This document shows positions 45,800 through 53,304 of a stretch of 64,000 nt of DNA, one piece after another. Each line of letters starts with the position of its first letter. Position 1 is the stretch's first letter. The notes under the pieces are model-generated. The model saw nothing but the letters and a program-made list of their open reading frames with translations. It was not told the DNA's origin and did not search any database. The stretch is from Bacteroidota bacterium (GTDB lineage: Bacteria > Bacteroidota > Ignavibacteria > Ignavibacteriales > Melioribacteraceae): assembly GCA_018818065.1 (NCBI GenBank), contig JAHISV010000005.1:850527-914526 (forward strand), in the 5' to 3' direction. A program made the position numbers and the translations under genes.

Positions 45800-46531
45800 A
45801 TGGATCCAATAATAAAATTTGAGAACGTCTCGTATAGTTATTCTGATAACAAGAAGGTGCTTGATGAGATTTCATTCACAATCCATTCGAAAGAAAAAAT
45901 TGCGATCATTGGTCCCAACGCGGCAGGTAAATCAACACTCGTAAGTCTTTTTAATGGAATTCGGAAAGCTGAAGGTAAAATTTCTATTAACGGGCAGATT
46001 ATTTCGCAGAAAAATAGCGCTGCCATACGAGCAATGGTTGGAGTTGTTTTCCAAAATCCTGAAGAGCAATTATTTTGTCCGACTGTTTATGATGATGTTG
46101 CGTTCGGACCATTAAACATGGGACTTACAGATAATGAGGTAAGTGAGCAGGTAAGGGGTGCTTTAACGATGGTTGGCCTCACCGGTTCTGAAGAAAAATA
46201 TATCAACGAGCTCAGTTATGGTGAAAAGAAATTAGTATCGCTTGCAACGGTACTTTCGATGAGTCCGGAAATACTGGTATTTGATGAACCGAGTGCTAAT
46301 CTGGATCCATACCACAGACGACTGATAATTAATTGGATGAAAGAGAATGATGAAAAAACTATAGTAGTGACCACACATGACCTGGATTTAGCACTTGAAA
46401 CATGCCAACGTGTGATTCTTCTGGCTAAGGGAAGAATAGTTGATATTGATTTGAGCGAAAAGATATTAAAAAATAAGGACTTTTTGGAAGCCCACAATCT
46501 TGAACTCCCTCTATCACTGCAAACCAAATAG
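45800..46531 (+). CDS. ecfA: ECF transporter ATPase
   Basis: 243 residues. Walker A GPNAAGKST at 38-46, the ECF-type Q-loop segment FQNPEEQLFCPTVYDDVAFG, signature LSYGEKKLVSLA, Walker B ILVFDEPSANLDP and the switch His in VVTTHDLDLA. Only one ATPase gene is present, so it probably acts as a homodimer, as in CbiO or BioM systems. AATAT precedes the ATG and no strong ribosome binding site is seen; translation is probably coupled to ecfT. Confidence 0.93.
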   Translation: MDPIIKFENVSYSYSDNKKVLDEISFTIHSKEKIAIIGPNAAGKSTLVSLFNGIRKAEGKISINGQIISQKNSAAIRAMVGVVFQNPEEQLFCPTVYDDVAFGPLNMGLTDNEVSEQVRGALTMVGLTGSEEKYINELSYGEKKLVSLATVLSMSPEILVFDEPSANLDPYHRRLIINWMKENDEKTIVVTTHDLDLALETCQRVILLAKGRIVDIDLSEKILKNKDFLEAHNLELPLSLQTK

Positions 46532-46626
46532 TTGTCCCAAAAATCCATTATATTTGCCTCAATTATTTTCACTGTCCGAAGTCAGCAATAAACTGGGATT
46601 TGGACTTTTCCAGGAATCGGGGGAAC

Positions 46627-48444
46627 ATGAAATATATTTATACTGTGCTTACATATATTATTATATCTGTTTTCAGCACACTGATCGCGCAAACTTACAA
46701 CTCAAATTATTACGAACTATCGGATACAGTGGTAGTTGTAGCAGATCGTTATCAGATACCTCTGAAACATGAAACCAATACAAGGGTTTTCTTTAACGAA
46801 CAAACCATACAAAAATTTACCAGCCATTCTGCCTTACAAGTTCTTGACCTTTTTTTACCTTCCGCATTCATTCTTGAAAAGAAAATTATGGGATATGGTG
46901 TTGGAACTGATGGCGGCGGCGGAATACAATTGAGAGGACTAGGCGGCAAACCAAACACGGGTGTGCTCGTTCTCATTAATGGTCACCCTGACTTCATGGG
47001 TGTATTTGGGCATCCACTGCCGGACGTTTACGGAATGGATGACATTGAAAGTGTTGAGGTTTTATCAGGTCCATCATCAACTGTCTTCGGAAGTAATGCC
47101 ATGGGCGGTGTTGTGAATCTGAAATTGAAGAATGATTATTCCCATCCCCTGAATATTAAATTAGAAGGCGGCAGTCATGGTACTTATGGATGGGGAATAA
47201 AGTATGCTCAGAAATTTAATGACACCGGTATATCGATTTCATTAAATAAGAAGAGTTCTCAGGGACATATAGCCCAGACTTCATTCCAGTCAACACAGAT
47301 TAACGGGAGTGTGGAACAGAAGATAAATGATGTTTTCGCTTTGTCGGCTAATGTCAGGTATGTCCCTTACAGGTTCGATGACCCTGCAAGAATTAATGAC
47401 GCCGCGAATTTGGGCACTTACGGTATAATAAATCGTGGAATGGGCGATTTGATTCTAAGGAACCATAGTGAAAAAATAACCGGCTCAACTCAGTTGTACG
47501 TCAACATGGGGAGTCATAAATTTTACGATAACTTCAAATCAGAAGATTTCACTTATGGCGCTTCCATCTATCAGCAATACGCCCTTAACGAAAAAGTCAA
47601 TATTGCGGCTGGTGGAGAATACATTAAGTACGGCGGAAAAAATGTCACTTCAAATTCAGAATATGGTTTAACTACTTATGGGGCTTACGGACTGGCGGTC
47701 TATACTCCCGTGCCTGAACTTAGTTTAAAGTCGGGTCTTAGAGTGCAGCATCATTCCCTTGGAATAACAAAATTAAGTCCTATGGCTGGCATTGCATTTT
47801 CTCCTCACTACTCAATAAGATTATTTGCAAATTATCAGACAGGATATAGAATTCCCACTATTCGGGATTTGTATTTATTCCCGACATCAAATGAAAATCT
47901 GGACGAGGAAAGTGTGGAAAGCCTGGAGTTCGGGTTTGAGTATTTTGTTTTGAACAGAGGCTCCATCAGATTTAGTTACTACAGGAATAATGTTGAGAAT
48001 ATTATTCTTCCTGTTTTCAATCCTGATGGACCTCCTCCAATTAAATTTCAGAATAGCGGCAATGCAATTCAAAATGGGATTGAAGCAACAACAACTTATC
48101 AATTCAATGAAAAATTATCTGCTCAGTTTTCCTACAGTTATCTCGATTCCGGTGAACTCTCAGCCTTCAATCCAAAACATCAATTAAAATACATGATAGA
48201 ATTTAATTTTGACGGACTTCAATTTTCACTATTTGGCAAATATGTTCAGGATTTGTTTACCGGGAATAATTCTCAGGGAAGATTGCCGGATTATCATTTG
48301 CTAAATACATCGGTTGGATATTCAATTTTTGGTTACGATCTTTCTTTAAGAGTTTTTAATATTTTGGACAGGGAATACCTGACTTTAACTGACTATCCTG
48401 CTCCGGGCAGATATTTTGTGCTTGGACTAAATTTTTCCATATAA
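46627..48444 (+). CDS. TonB-dependent outer membrane receptor
   Basis: 605 residues. Signal peptide, then the TonB-box-like DTVVVVA at about 33-39. The plug domain shows GGGGIQLRGLGG, VLVLINGHPDFMGVFG and VEVLSGPSSTVFGSNAMGGVVN, and a 22-strand barrel ends FVLGLNFSI. Size is close to BtuB. It stands inside the ECF operon, so it probably brings the same substrate across the outer membrane. ATG 46627 has GGGGG upstream; an in-frame ATG at 46600 is less likely. Confidence 0.93.
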   Translation: MKYIYTVLTYIIISVFSTLIAQTYNSNYYELSDTVVVVADRYQIPLKHETNTRVFFNEQTIQKFTSHSALQVLDLFLPSAFILEKKIMGYGVGTDGGGGIQLRGLGGKPNTGVLVLINGHPDFMGVFGHPLPDVYGMDDIESVEVLSGPSSTVFGSNAMGGVVNLKLKNDYSHPLNIKLEGGSHGTYGWGIKYAQKFNDTGISISLNKKSSQGHIAQTSFQSTQINGSVEQKINDVFALSANVRYVPYRFDDPARINDAANLGTYGIINRGMGDLILRNHSEKITGSTQLYVNMGSHKFYDNFKSEDFTYGASIYQQYALNEKVNIAAGGEYIKYGGKNVTSNSEYGLTTYGAYGLAVYTPVPELSLKSGLRVQHHSLGITKLSPMAGIAFSPHYSIRLFANYQTGYRIPTIRDLYLFPTSNENLDEESVESLEFGFEYFVLNRGSIRFSYYRNNVENIILPVFNPDGPPPIKFQNSGNAIQNGIEATTTYQFNEKLSAQFSYSYLDSGELSAFNPKHQLKYMIEFNFDGLQFSLFGKYVQDLFTGNNSQGRLPDYHLLNTSVGYSIFGYDLSLRVFNILDREYLTLTDYPAPGRYFVLGLNFSI

Positions 48445-48453
48445 AAGGTTAAA

Positions 48454-48984
48454 ATGAGTGAAAAAGAATTAAGACAACTTCCTTTAACAGCATTATTCAT
48501 AGCCATTGGCATTGTATTGCCACAATTGTTTCATTTGCTTGGGCTGGGGTCTATATTTTTACCAATGTTTTTACCTGTCTATTTGGCAGCTCTGTTTCTA
48601 TCCTTAAAGTATTCTATATTAGTCGCTCTGTTAACTCCTACAATATCATTTCTAATAACAGGAATGCCGCCAATCGTTCCCCCGATTTTGCTTTTAATGC
48701 TGCTTGAGTTAAGTGTTGGTGTACTGATCATCTGGGGTTTATACATCTGGAAGAAAGCAGATATTTTTTTAACTCTGGCTATAGCTATTTTTGGTGGCAG
48801 AATTATATACTTTTTCTTTGTAAGTATTGGACTCGATTGGCTTGGCTATGAAAGTTATGCTTTCCCATTGGCAATGACTTTTAAGGGATTTCCAGGAATT
48901 ATTTTACAACTGACTCTTATACCTCTGGCTAATCGTTTGATCACCAATAAGTATCCGAGGTTAAGTCCAAGAAACCATGAATAA
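48454..48984 (+). CDS. ECF transporter substrate-binding (S) component-like protein
   Basis: 176 residues with about six membrane helices. LTALFIAIGIVLPQLFHLLG, IFLPMFLPVYLAALFL and the PTISFLITGMPPIVPPILLL stretch resemble PF12822-type S components, one of which (CbrT) carries cobalamin. The substrate here is not shown by sequence; cobalamin or another vitamin is a guess supported only by the BtuB-sized receptor next door. Starts nine bases after the receptor stop. Confidence 0.75.
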   Translation: MSEKELRQLPLTALFIAIGIVLPQLFHLLGLGSIFLPMFLPVYLAALFLSLKYSILVALLTPTISFLITGMPPIVPPILLLMLLELSVGVLIIWGLYIWKKADIFLTLAIAIFGGRIIYFFFVSIGLDWLGYESYAFPLAMTFKGFPGIILQLTLIPLANRLITNKYPRLSPRNHE

Positions 48985-49019
48985 AAGCGATGTCTGAAAT
49001 CTGGTTGTGGTTTTTAGGA

Positions 49020-50075
49020 TCAGAGAGATTTAACTGCCAACTGCCCGCATGCGGCGGCGATATCGTCGCCTTGAGTTTCACGAACCATTACAGTTATCCC
49101 ATTATTTCTTAGTTTATCTGCGAATAGCATCAGTTTATTTCGTGATGTTGGTTCAAGTTCGGCTGATAATCCGCCGGGGCTCATATGTTTAATACTATTA
49201 AAGGGAATGATGTTTATCTTGGATGGCATTCTTTTACATAGCTTTGTTAATGATTTTATATCTTCATCCCTGTCGTTAAGGTCTTTCAACATTGTATATT
49301 CATAAGTGATTTTAGTATCGGTCATCTTCAAATAGTATTCCACCGCAATAAGTACACTTTTCAAATCATACTTCACATTAATTGGCATTATCTTGCTTCG
49401 AATATCTTCAAACGTGGAGTGAAGTGATAGAGCTAACTGGACACGCAATCCACTATCAGCAAGTTCAATTATTTTTGGCGTAATTCCTGAAGTTGAGACT
49501 GTTATCCTGTTTCTGCTAAGTGTCTCTAGTCTGGTATCAGTAAAGATTCTTAAGGATTCAAGAGTGTTCTTGAAATTGAGCAGAGGTTCGCCCATTCCCA
49601 TGTAAACGATGTTTGTAATCTTACTGCCAATACTTTTGGAATGAATGTACTGATCGACAATTTCACCCGGAGTTAAATTTCTTTTGTAACCCATTAATCC
49701 CGTAGCACAAAATTTGCAATCCAGAGGGCAGCCAACCTGAGTTGATAAACAAAGAGTTACTCTTTCGCCGTCAGGGATAATTACTGATTCAATAAACTTG
49801 TTGTCATAAGTTTCCAGAAGAAGTTTTTTGGTTCCGCTGGAAGAATGTTGAACTTCCTTCTGTTTGACAGTTGTAATCTCAAAATTATCTTTCAGATGCT
49901 CGCGCAGTGATTTTGAAAAATTTAGCATTTCATCAAAGTCGAGACTTTCCTTAACATAAAGCCAATCATACAATTGTTTTGCACGGTAGGGTTTTTCATT
50001 TATTGAACTGAAATATTCAATCAGTTCCTCTTCAGAAAAATTTTTAACGAATTTAAGATTATCGGTTTTATTCAT
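49020..50075 (-). CDS. rlmN: Dual-specificity rRNA/tRNA adenine C2-methyltransferase RlmN
   Basis: Radical SAM enzyme that methylates C2 of A2503 in 23S rRNA and A37 of some tRNAs. The cluster motif is CPLDCKFCATG, preceded by LCLSTQVG, and GGEP-like GMGEPLLN follows. The catalytic Cys pair is completed by AACGQLA near the end. About 351 residues. ATG 50075 is taken; an in-frame GTG at 50081 adds two residues. Confidence 0.95.
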   Translation of the reverse strand: MNKTDNLKFVKNFSEEELIEYFSSINEKPYRAKQLYDWLYVKESLDFDEMLNFSKSLREHLKDNFEITTVKQKEVQHSSSGTKKLLLETYDNKFIESVIIPDGERVTLCLSTQVGCPLDCKFCATGLMGYKRNLTPGEIVDQYIHSKSIGSKITNIVYMGMGEPLLNFKNTLESLRIFTDTRLETLSRNRITVSTSGITPKIIELADSGLRVQLALSLHSTFEDIRSKIMPINVKYDLKSVLIAVEYYLKMTDTKITYEYTMLKDLNDRDEDIKSLTKLCKRMPSKINIIPFNSIKHMSPGGLSAELEPTSRNKLMLFADKLRNNGITVMVRETQGDDIAAACGQLAVKSL

Positions 50076-50220
50076 AGACACTAATATAAGAAATATGGTA
50101 TATTCTAATCATTGGATTAAACAATTATATGGAATAATCAATTCCACTTGTGTAGACAATATCATTCTAAAAAAGATTGATTATTTCCGTTTTACTCACT
50201 TAACTAATTTGGAGTAAGTA

Positions 50221-51363
50221 ATGAATTTTGATTTTACAGAAGAACAACTAATGATTCAGCAGACCGCAAAAGACTTTGCACTGGCTGAAATAGCACCAAC
50301 TGCTGTTGAAAGAGACAAAAACGCCGAGTTTCCTACCGAGATTGTAAAAAAACTTGGTGAACTTGGTTTTATGGGTATGATGGTCTCGCCCGAATATGAT
50401 GGGGCGGGGATGGACACTGTCAGTTATGTCTTAGCTATGATTGAACTTAGCAAAGTTGATGCAAGTGTCGGAGTAATCATGTCAGTTAATAACTCTCTGG
50501 TTTGTTATGGATTACAAAAATATGGATCTGACTATTTGAAGGAGAAATACCTGAAACCATTGGCAAGGGGAGAGAAGCTAGGAGCTTTTGCTTTGTCTGA
50601 GCCTGAAGCCGGAAGCGATGCAACCCATCAGATGACCTCAGCTGTTAAAGAGGGGGATCATTGGGTTATCAACGGTATAAAAAACTGGATCTCAAATGGC
50701 CAATCTGCTGACTATTTTCTTGTTACAACTCAGACAGATAGTGAGAAAAGACATAAGGGGGTTACAGCGTTTCTTATTGAAAAGGGTACTCCCGGTTTTG
50801 ATCATGGTGTAAAAGAAGATAAGCTTGGTATAAAGAGCTCTGATACTTGTTCGTTAACTTTTACTAATTGTAAGGTGCCTGAAGAAAATATTATCTGGGA
50901 AGTTGGTAAGGGCTTTAACTTCGCCATGGAAACTCTTAATGGAGGACGCATTGGTATAGCCGCGCAAGCAGTTGGTATTGCTGAAGGTGCTTTGGATGCA
51001 GCTTTGAAATATGCAAAAGAAAGAAAGGCTTTTGGCACAGAGATCATTAATCACCAGGCAATTCAGATTAAATTGGCGGATATGGCCATTAACACCCAGG
51101 CGGCAAAGTTGATTACATTGCAAGCTGCCGCGGCGAAAGATACTGGCAAAAAGCACGTTAAGGAATCTGCAATGGCTAAATCTCTTGCATCCAAAGTGGC
51201 TGTCGAAAATGCTTTGGAAGCTATTCAAATACACGGTGGTTATGGTTATGTTAGGGAATATATTGTTGAAAGATTTCTTAGAGATGCAAAAGTTACTGAA
51301 ATTTATGAGGGTACCACAGAAATACAAAAAATGGTAATTGCACGAGAATTAGCAAAGGAGTAA
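50221..51363 (+). CDS. Acyl-CoA dehydrogenase (short/branched-chain type)
   Basis: 380 residues. FAD enzyme that introduces a trans-2 double bond into acyl-CoA. Marks are FALSEPEAGSDATHQMTSA, WISNGQSADYFLV, the ALEAIQIHGGYGYVREY block and the active-site Glu in EIYEGTTEIQKMVIAREL. Electrons go to ETF; no etf genes are adjacent. GGAGTAAGT precedes the ATG. First gene of a likely operon with three downstream genes. Confidence 0.95.
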   Translation: MNFDFTEEQLMIQQTAKDFALAEIAPTAVERDKNAEFPTEIVKKLGELGFMGMMVSPEYDGAGMDTVSYVLAMIELSKVDASVGVIMSVNNSLVCYGLQKYGSDYLKEKYLKPLARGEKLGAFALSEPEAGSDATHQMTSAVKEGDHWVINGIKNWISNGQSADYFLVTTQTDSEKRHKGVTAFLIEKGTPGFDHGVKEDKLGIKSSDTCSLTFTNCKVPEENIIWEVGKGFNFAMETLNGGRIGIAAQAVGIAEGALDAALKYAKERKAFGTEIINHQAIQIKLADMAINTQAAKLITLQAAAAKDTGKKHVKESAMAKSLASKVAVENALEAIQIHGGYGYVREYIVERFLRDAKVTEIYEGTTEIQKMVIARELAKE

Positions 51364-51375
51364 TTTTATAATACT

Positions 51376-51654
51376 ATGATAAATCCCGTTGAAGTTAAAA
51401 TAGCAGGGGAATATAAATTATTTGTTCGTTATTCTGACGGTGTTGAAGGGGATATTTCCCTTCAACACTTACGGAATGATTTCGTTTATGATTTTATCAA
51501 AGACCCTGATGAATTCGCAAAAGTCTATATTAATGAAAAGTCAGGTGATTTATATTGGCCTAACGGCGCAAATTTATGCAAGAATGCTATTTACAGACAG
51601 CTTGAGTTAAAATGTATGATGAAGCGGCTTAAGATTGATTTGGATAAATTATGA
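51376..51654 (+). CDS. DUF2442 protein
   Basis: 92 residues with the DUF2442 pattern KLFVRYSDGVEGDISLQHL and VYINEKSGDLYWPNGANLC. The family is often paired with DUF4160 genes as a possible toxin-antitoxin pair, but no such partner is present. It starts 12 bases after the dehydrogenase and overlaps the YidD-like gene by four bases (ATGA). Confidence 0.85.
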   Translation: MINPVEVKIAGEYKLFVRYSDGVEGDISLQHLRNDFVYDFIKDPDEFAKVYINEKSGDLYWPNGANLCKNAIYRQLELKCMMKRLKIDLDKL

Positions 51655-52100
51655 AAATTATGTGTCTCCTCATTCTAATGTCTATTAGCGTTTCCGGACA
51701 GGTAGATTGGGAACGGTGGGATGCAAAAGAGATTAGTTACGAGATTCCACAGATTTCAGGTAAAAGCTACGAATTTGACAAATCGGACTTTTCAATGTTT
51801 TTAATATCCGGATTAAAAAACACATATTATTTTTTATTCTCGGATTTGGATGGAGATAACTGCCCCTTTACACCTTCCTGTTCCACTTTTCTTGTACAAT
51901 CAGTAAAAGAAACTAATCTGTTGCAAGGGGCTTTAATGTTCGCGGATAGGTTTACCCGGGATCTGAACATGTTTAAAAGTATAGAGCATTATCATATTCA
52001 TTCCTCGGGAAGATTTTATGACCCGGTAACGAACTATACCTTAAAACCAGGGGAAAAACTGCTGGAACCAAAGACCAATATATCCCGGGAAGTAAATTGA
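51651..52100 (+). CDS. yidD: YidD-like protein with signal peptide
   Basis: 149 residues. The core CPFTPSCSTFLVQSVKE, LLQGALMFADRFTRDLN and FYDPVTN matches YidD, the membrane-protein-insertion efficiency factor (normally ~70-90 residues; C-x3-P-x-CS pattern). Here a hydrophobic N-terminal segment resembling a signal peptide (MKIMCLLILMSISVSGQ) precedes the domain. The protein may therefore be exported, whereas classical YidD acts at the cytoplasmic face of the inner membrane. Coupled to DUF2442 upstream and the next gene downstream. Confidence 0.75.
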   Translation: MKIMCLLILMSISVSGQVDWERWDAKEISYEIPQISGKSYEFDKSDFSMFLISGLKNTYYFLFSDLDGDNCPFTPSCSTFLVQSVKETNLLQGALMFADRFTRDLNMFKSIEHYHIHSSGRFYDPVTNYTLKPGEKLLEPKTNISREVN

Positions 52101-52966
52101 ATTTCAGAAAATTAATTTTAGTGCTCCCGCTTAGCCTTATTCTTAACGGTTTATTAATTAACGCACAGACTGAAAACGGATTATTCTCACCTCAGAATAG
52201 ACTGCTGTTCGGGAATCATCTTTTTGAGCAGAAGGATTATATCAGAGCCATTGATGAATTTCTTGTTGTGATGCAACATGAAAGGAATGATACTCTTCAA
52301 TTCAAGATAGCCTTTGCTTATCAGACTATTGGTGAGTATGATGTCTCAAATGACTATTTCAGAGGACTCTTTTTCTCTGATAGTTTTGGTGAACAATCAA
52401 TCCTGGAATACTGTAAAAATAATTTTTTTCTCCTTTCCAGGGAAGAATACAGCGCTTTTGTTGATGAAAGCAAAATACTTTCGGAATCTTCAATTTCTAA
52501 TGTGGAATCCTTAAGAAACCTTTCAAATTTATCGGGTGGTTTTCTACCATCTGATTCCCTACAGTTTATTAAACCCTTTGATTTGCGTTACAAGGAAGAT
52601 GCGGCTAAATTCTATCACGAAAAATTAAATCCCGGTTACAAAAGCCTTACAACTGCTGCATTGTTATCTGCTGTTATTCCAGGTTTGGGGAAGGTCTACA
52701 CTGACAATATTACTGACGGGCTAACAGGTTTTTTAGTGACAGGTGTCTTATCGTTCCTAGCTTATGACAATTTCAGAGCAGAGCATGATTTTAGAGCCTG
52801 GCTTTTTACAGGACTTGCTGCATATTTTTATGCCGGCAACATTTATGGGTCAATTGCAGCTGCTGACATATTTAACGCGGGAATTAAAATTGATTTTGAT
52901 AATAAAATAGACGCATACCTGAAACAGGTAAATTACTTTATTCCAAAGCATGGCTTATTTAAATGA
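52097..52966 (+). CDS. TPR-containing membrane protein of unknown function
   Basis: 289 residues. Signal peptide at about 1-23, TPR-like helices (NRLLFGNHLFEQKDYIRAID, FAYQTIGEYDVSNDYF), then a hydrophobic hairpin block (LLSAVIPGLGKVYTDNITDG, FLVTGVLSFLAY). The PGLGxxY/PGSGQFY-type turn also occurs in the protein at 55659-56477. TTG start overlaps the YidD stop (TTGA). Role unknown; the fused TPR and membrane block suggests an envelope scaffold. Confidence 0.6.
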   Translation: MNFRKLILVLPLSLILNGLLINAQTENGLFSPQNRLLFGNHLFEQKDYIRAIDEFLVVMQHERNDTLQFKIAFAYQTIGEYDVSNDYFRGLFFSDSFGEQSILEYCKNNFFLLSREEYSAFVDESKILSESSISNVESLRNLSNLSGGFLPSDSLQFIKPFDLRYKEDAAKFYHEKLNPGYKSLTTAALLSAVIPGLGKVYTDNITDGLTGFLVTGVLSFLAYDNFRAEHDFRAWLFTGLAAYFYAGNIYGSIAAADIFNAGIKIDFDNKIDAYLKQVNYFIPKHGLFK

Positions 52967-53022
52967 TTATGAAATCTGACTAAATGGATTGAGGGAATGA
53001 ATTCCTTTTGGGATGCGAGTAA

Positions 53023-53094
53023 CTAGAAAAATAAAATCCCATAGGTAATTGCCATCGCTATCAACCAGGCCAAATTCAAAAGTTTTGTAGACAT
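53023..53094 (-). CDS. Possible 23-residue membrane peptide
   Basis: ATG at 53094 with GGAG seven bases upstream. It encodes a 23-residue peptide: MSTK, then an almost continuous hydrophobic helix (LLNLAWLIAMAITYGILFF) and TAG. This is the form of small single-pass accessory proteins of membrane complexes. It lies in a 338-base gap with no other gene. Too short for proof from sequence alone. Confidence 0.4.
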   Translation of the reverse strand: MSTKLLNLAWLIAMAITYGILFF

Positions 53095-53259
53095 TTTATG
53101 CTCCATTTTTAAGCAATAATCACAATTATTGTACCAATATATAATCGTTCATTTTTAGGGGAATTTTAGCCGTTTTATTAAAAATTGTTGCGAAATTTTT
53201 TCGCTCGTACTGAAAAGAATGCGTCATACCGGTTATTATTACACAATTGTTTGAAAATG

Positions 53260-53286
53260 AAAAGCTCCGCATGGGGTAGCGGAGCC
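53260..53286 (-). terminator. Terminator for the VIT-domain gene
   Basis: GCTCCGC at 53264-53270 pairs with GCGGAGC at 53279-53285. On the minus strand it is followed by TTTTCATTTT. Confidence 0.75.
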
Positions 53287-53304
53287 TTTCGGAGATCATG
53301 GGTA

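Larger units (their letters stand above)
52967..53304. other. Gap between convergent genes
   Basis: 338 bases holding the possible 23-residue ORF at 53023-53094, the palindrome GCGAAATTTTTTCGC at 53190-53204 and the hairpin at 53264-53285 (next entry). Otherwise AT-rich, with no other supported gene. Confidence 0.4.

Noticed and set aside
51376-51654. DUF2442 as part of a toxin-antitoxin pair
   Set aside because: No DUF4160 or other partner is adjacent; neighbours are an acyl-CoA dehydrogenase and a YidD-like gene.
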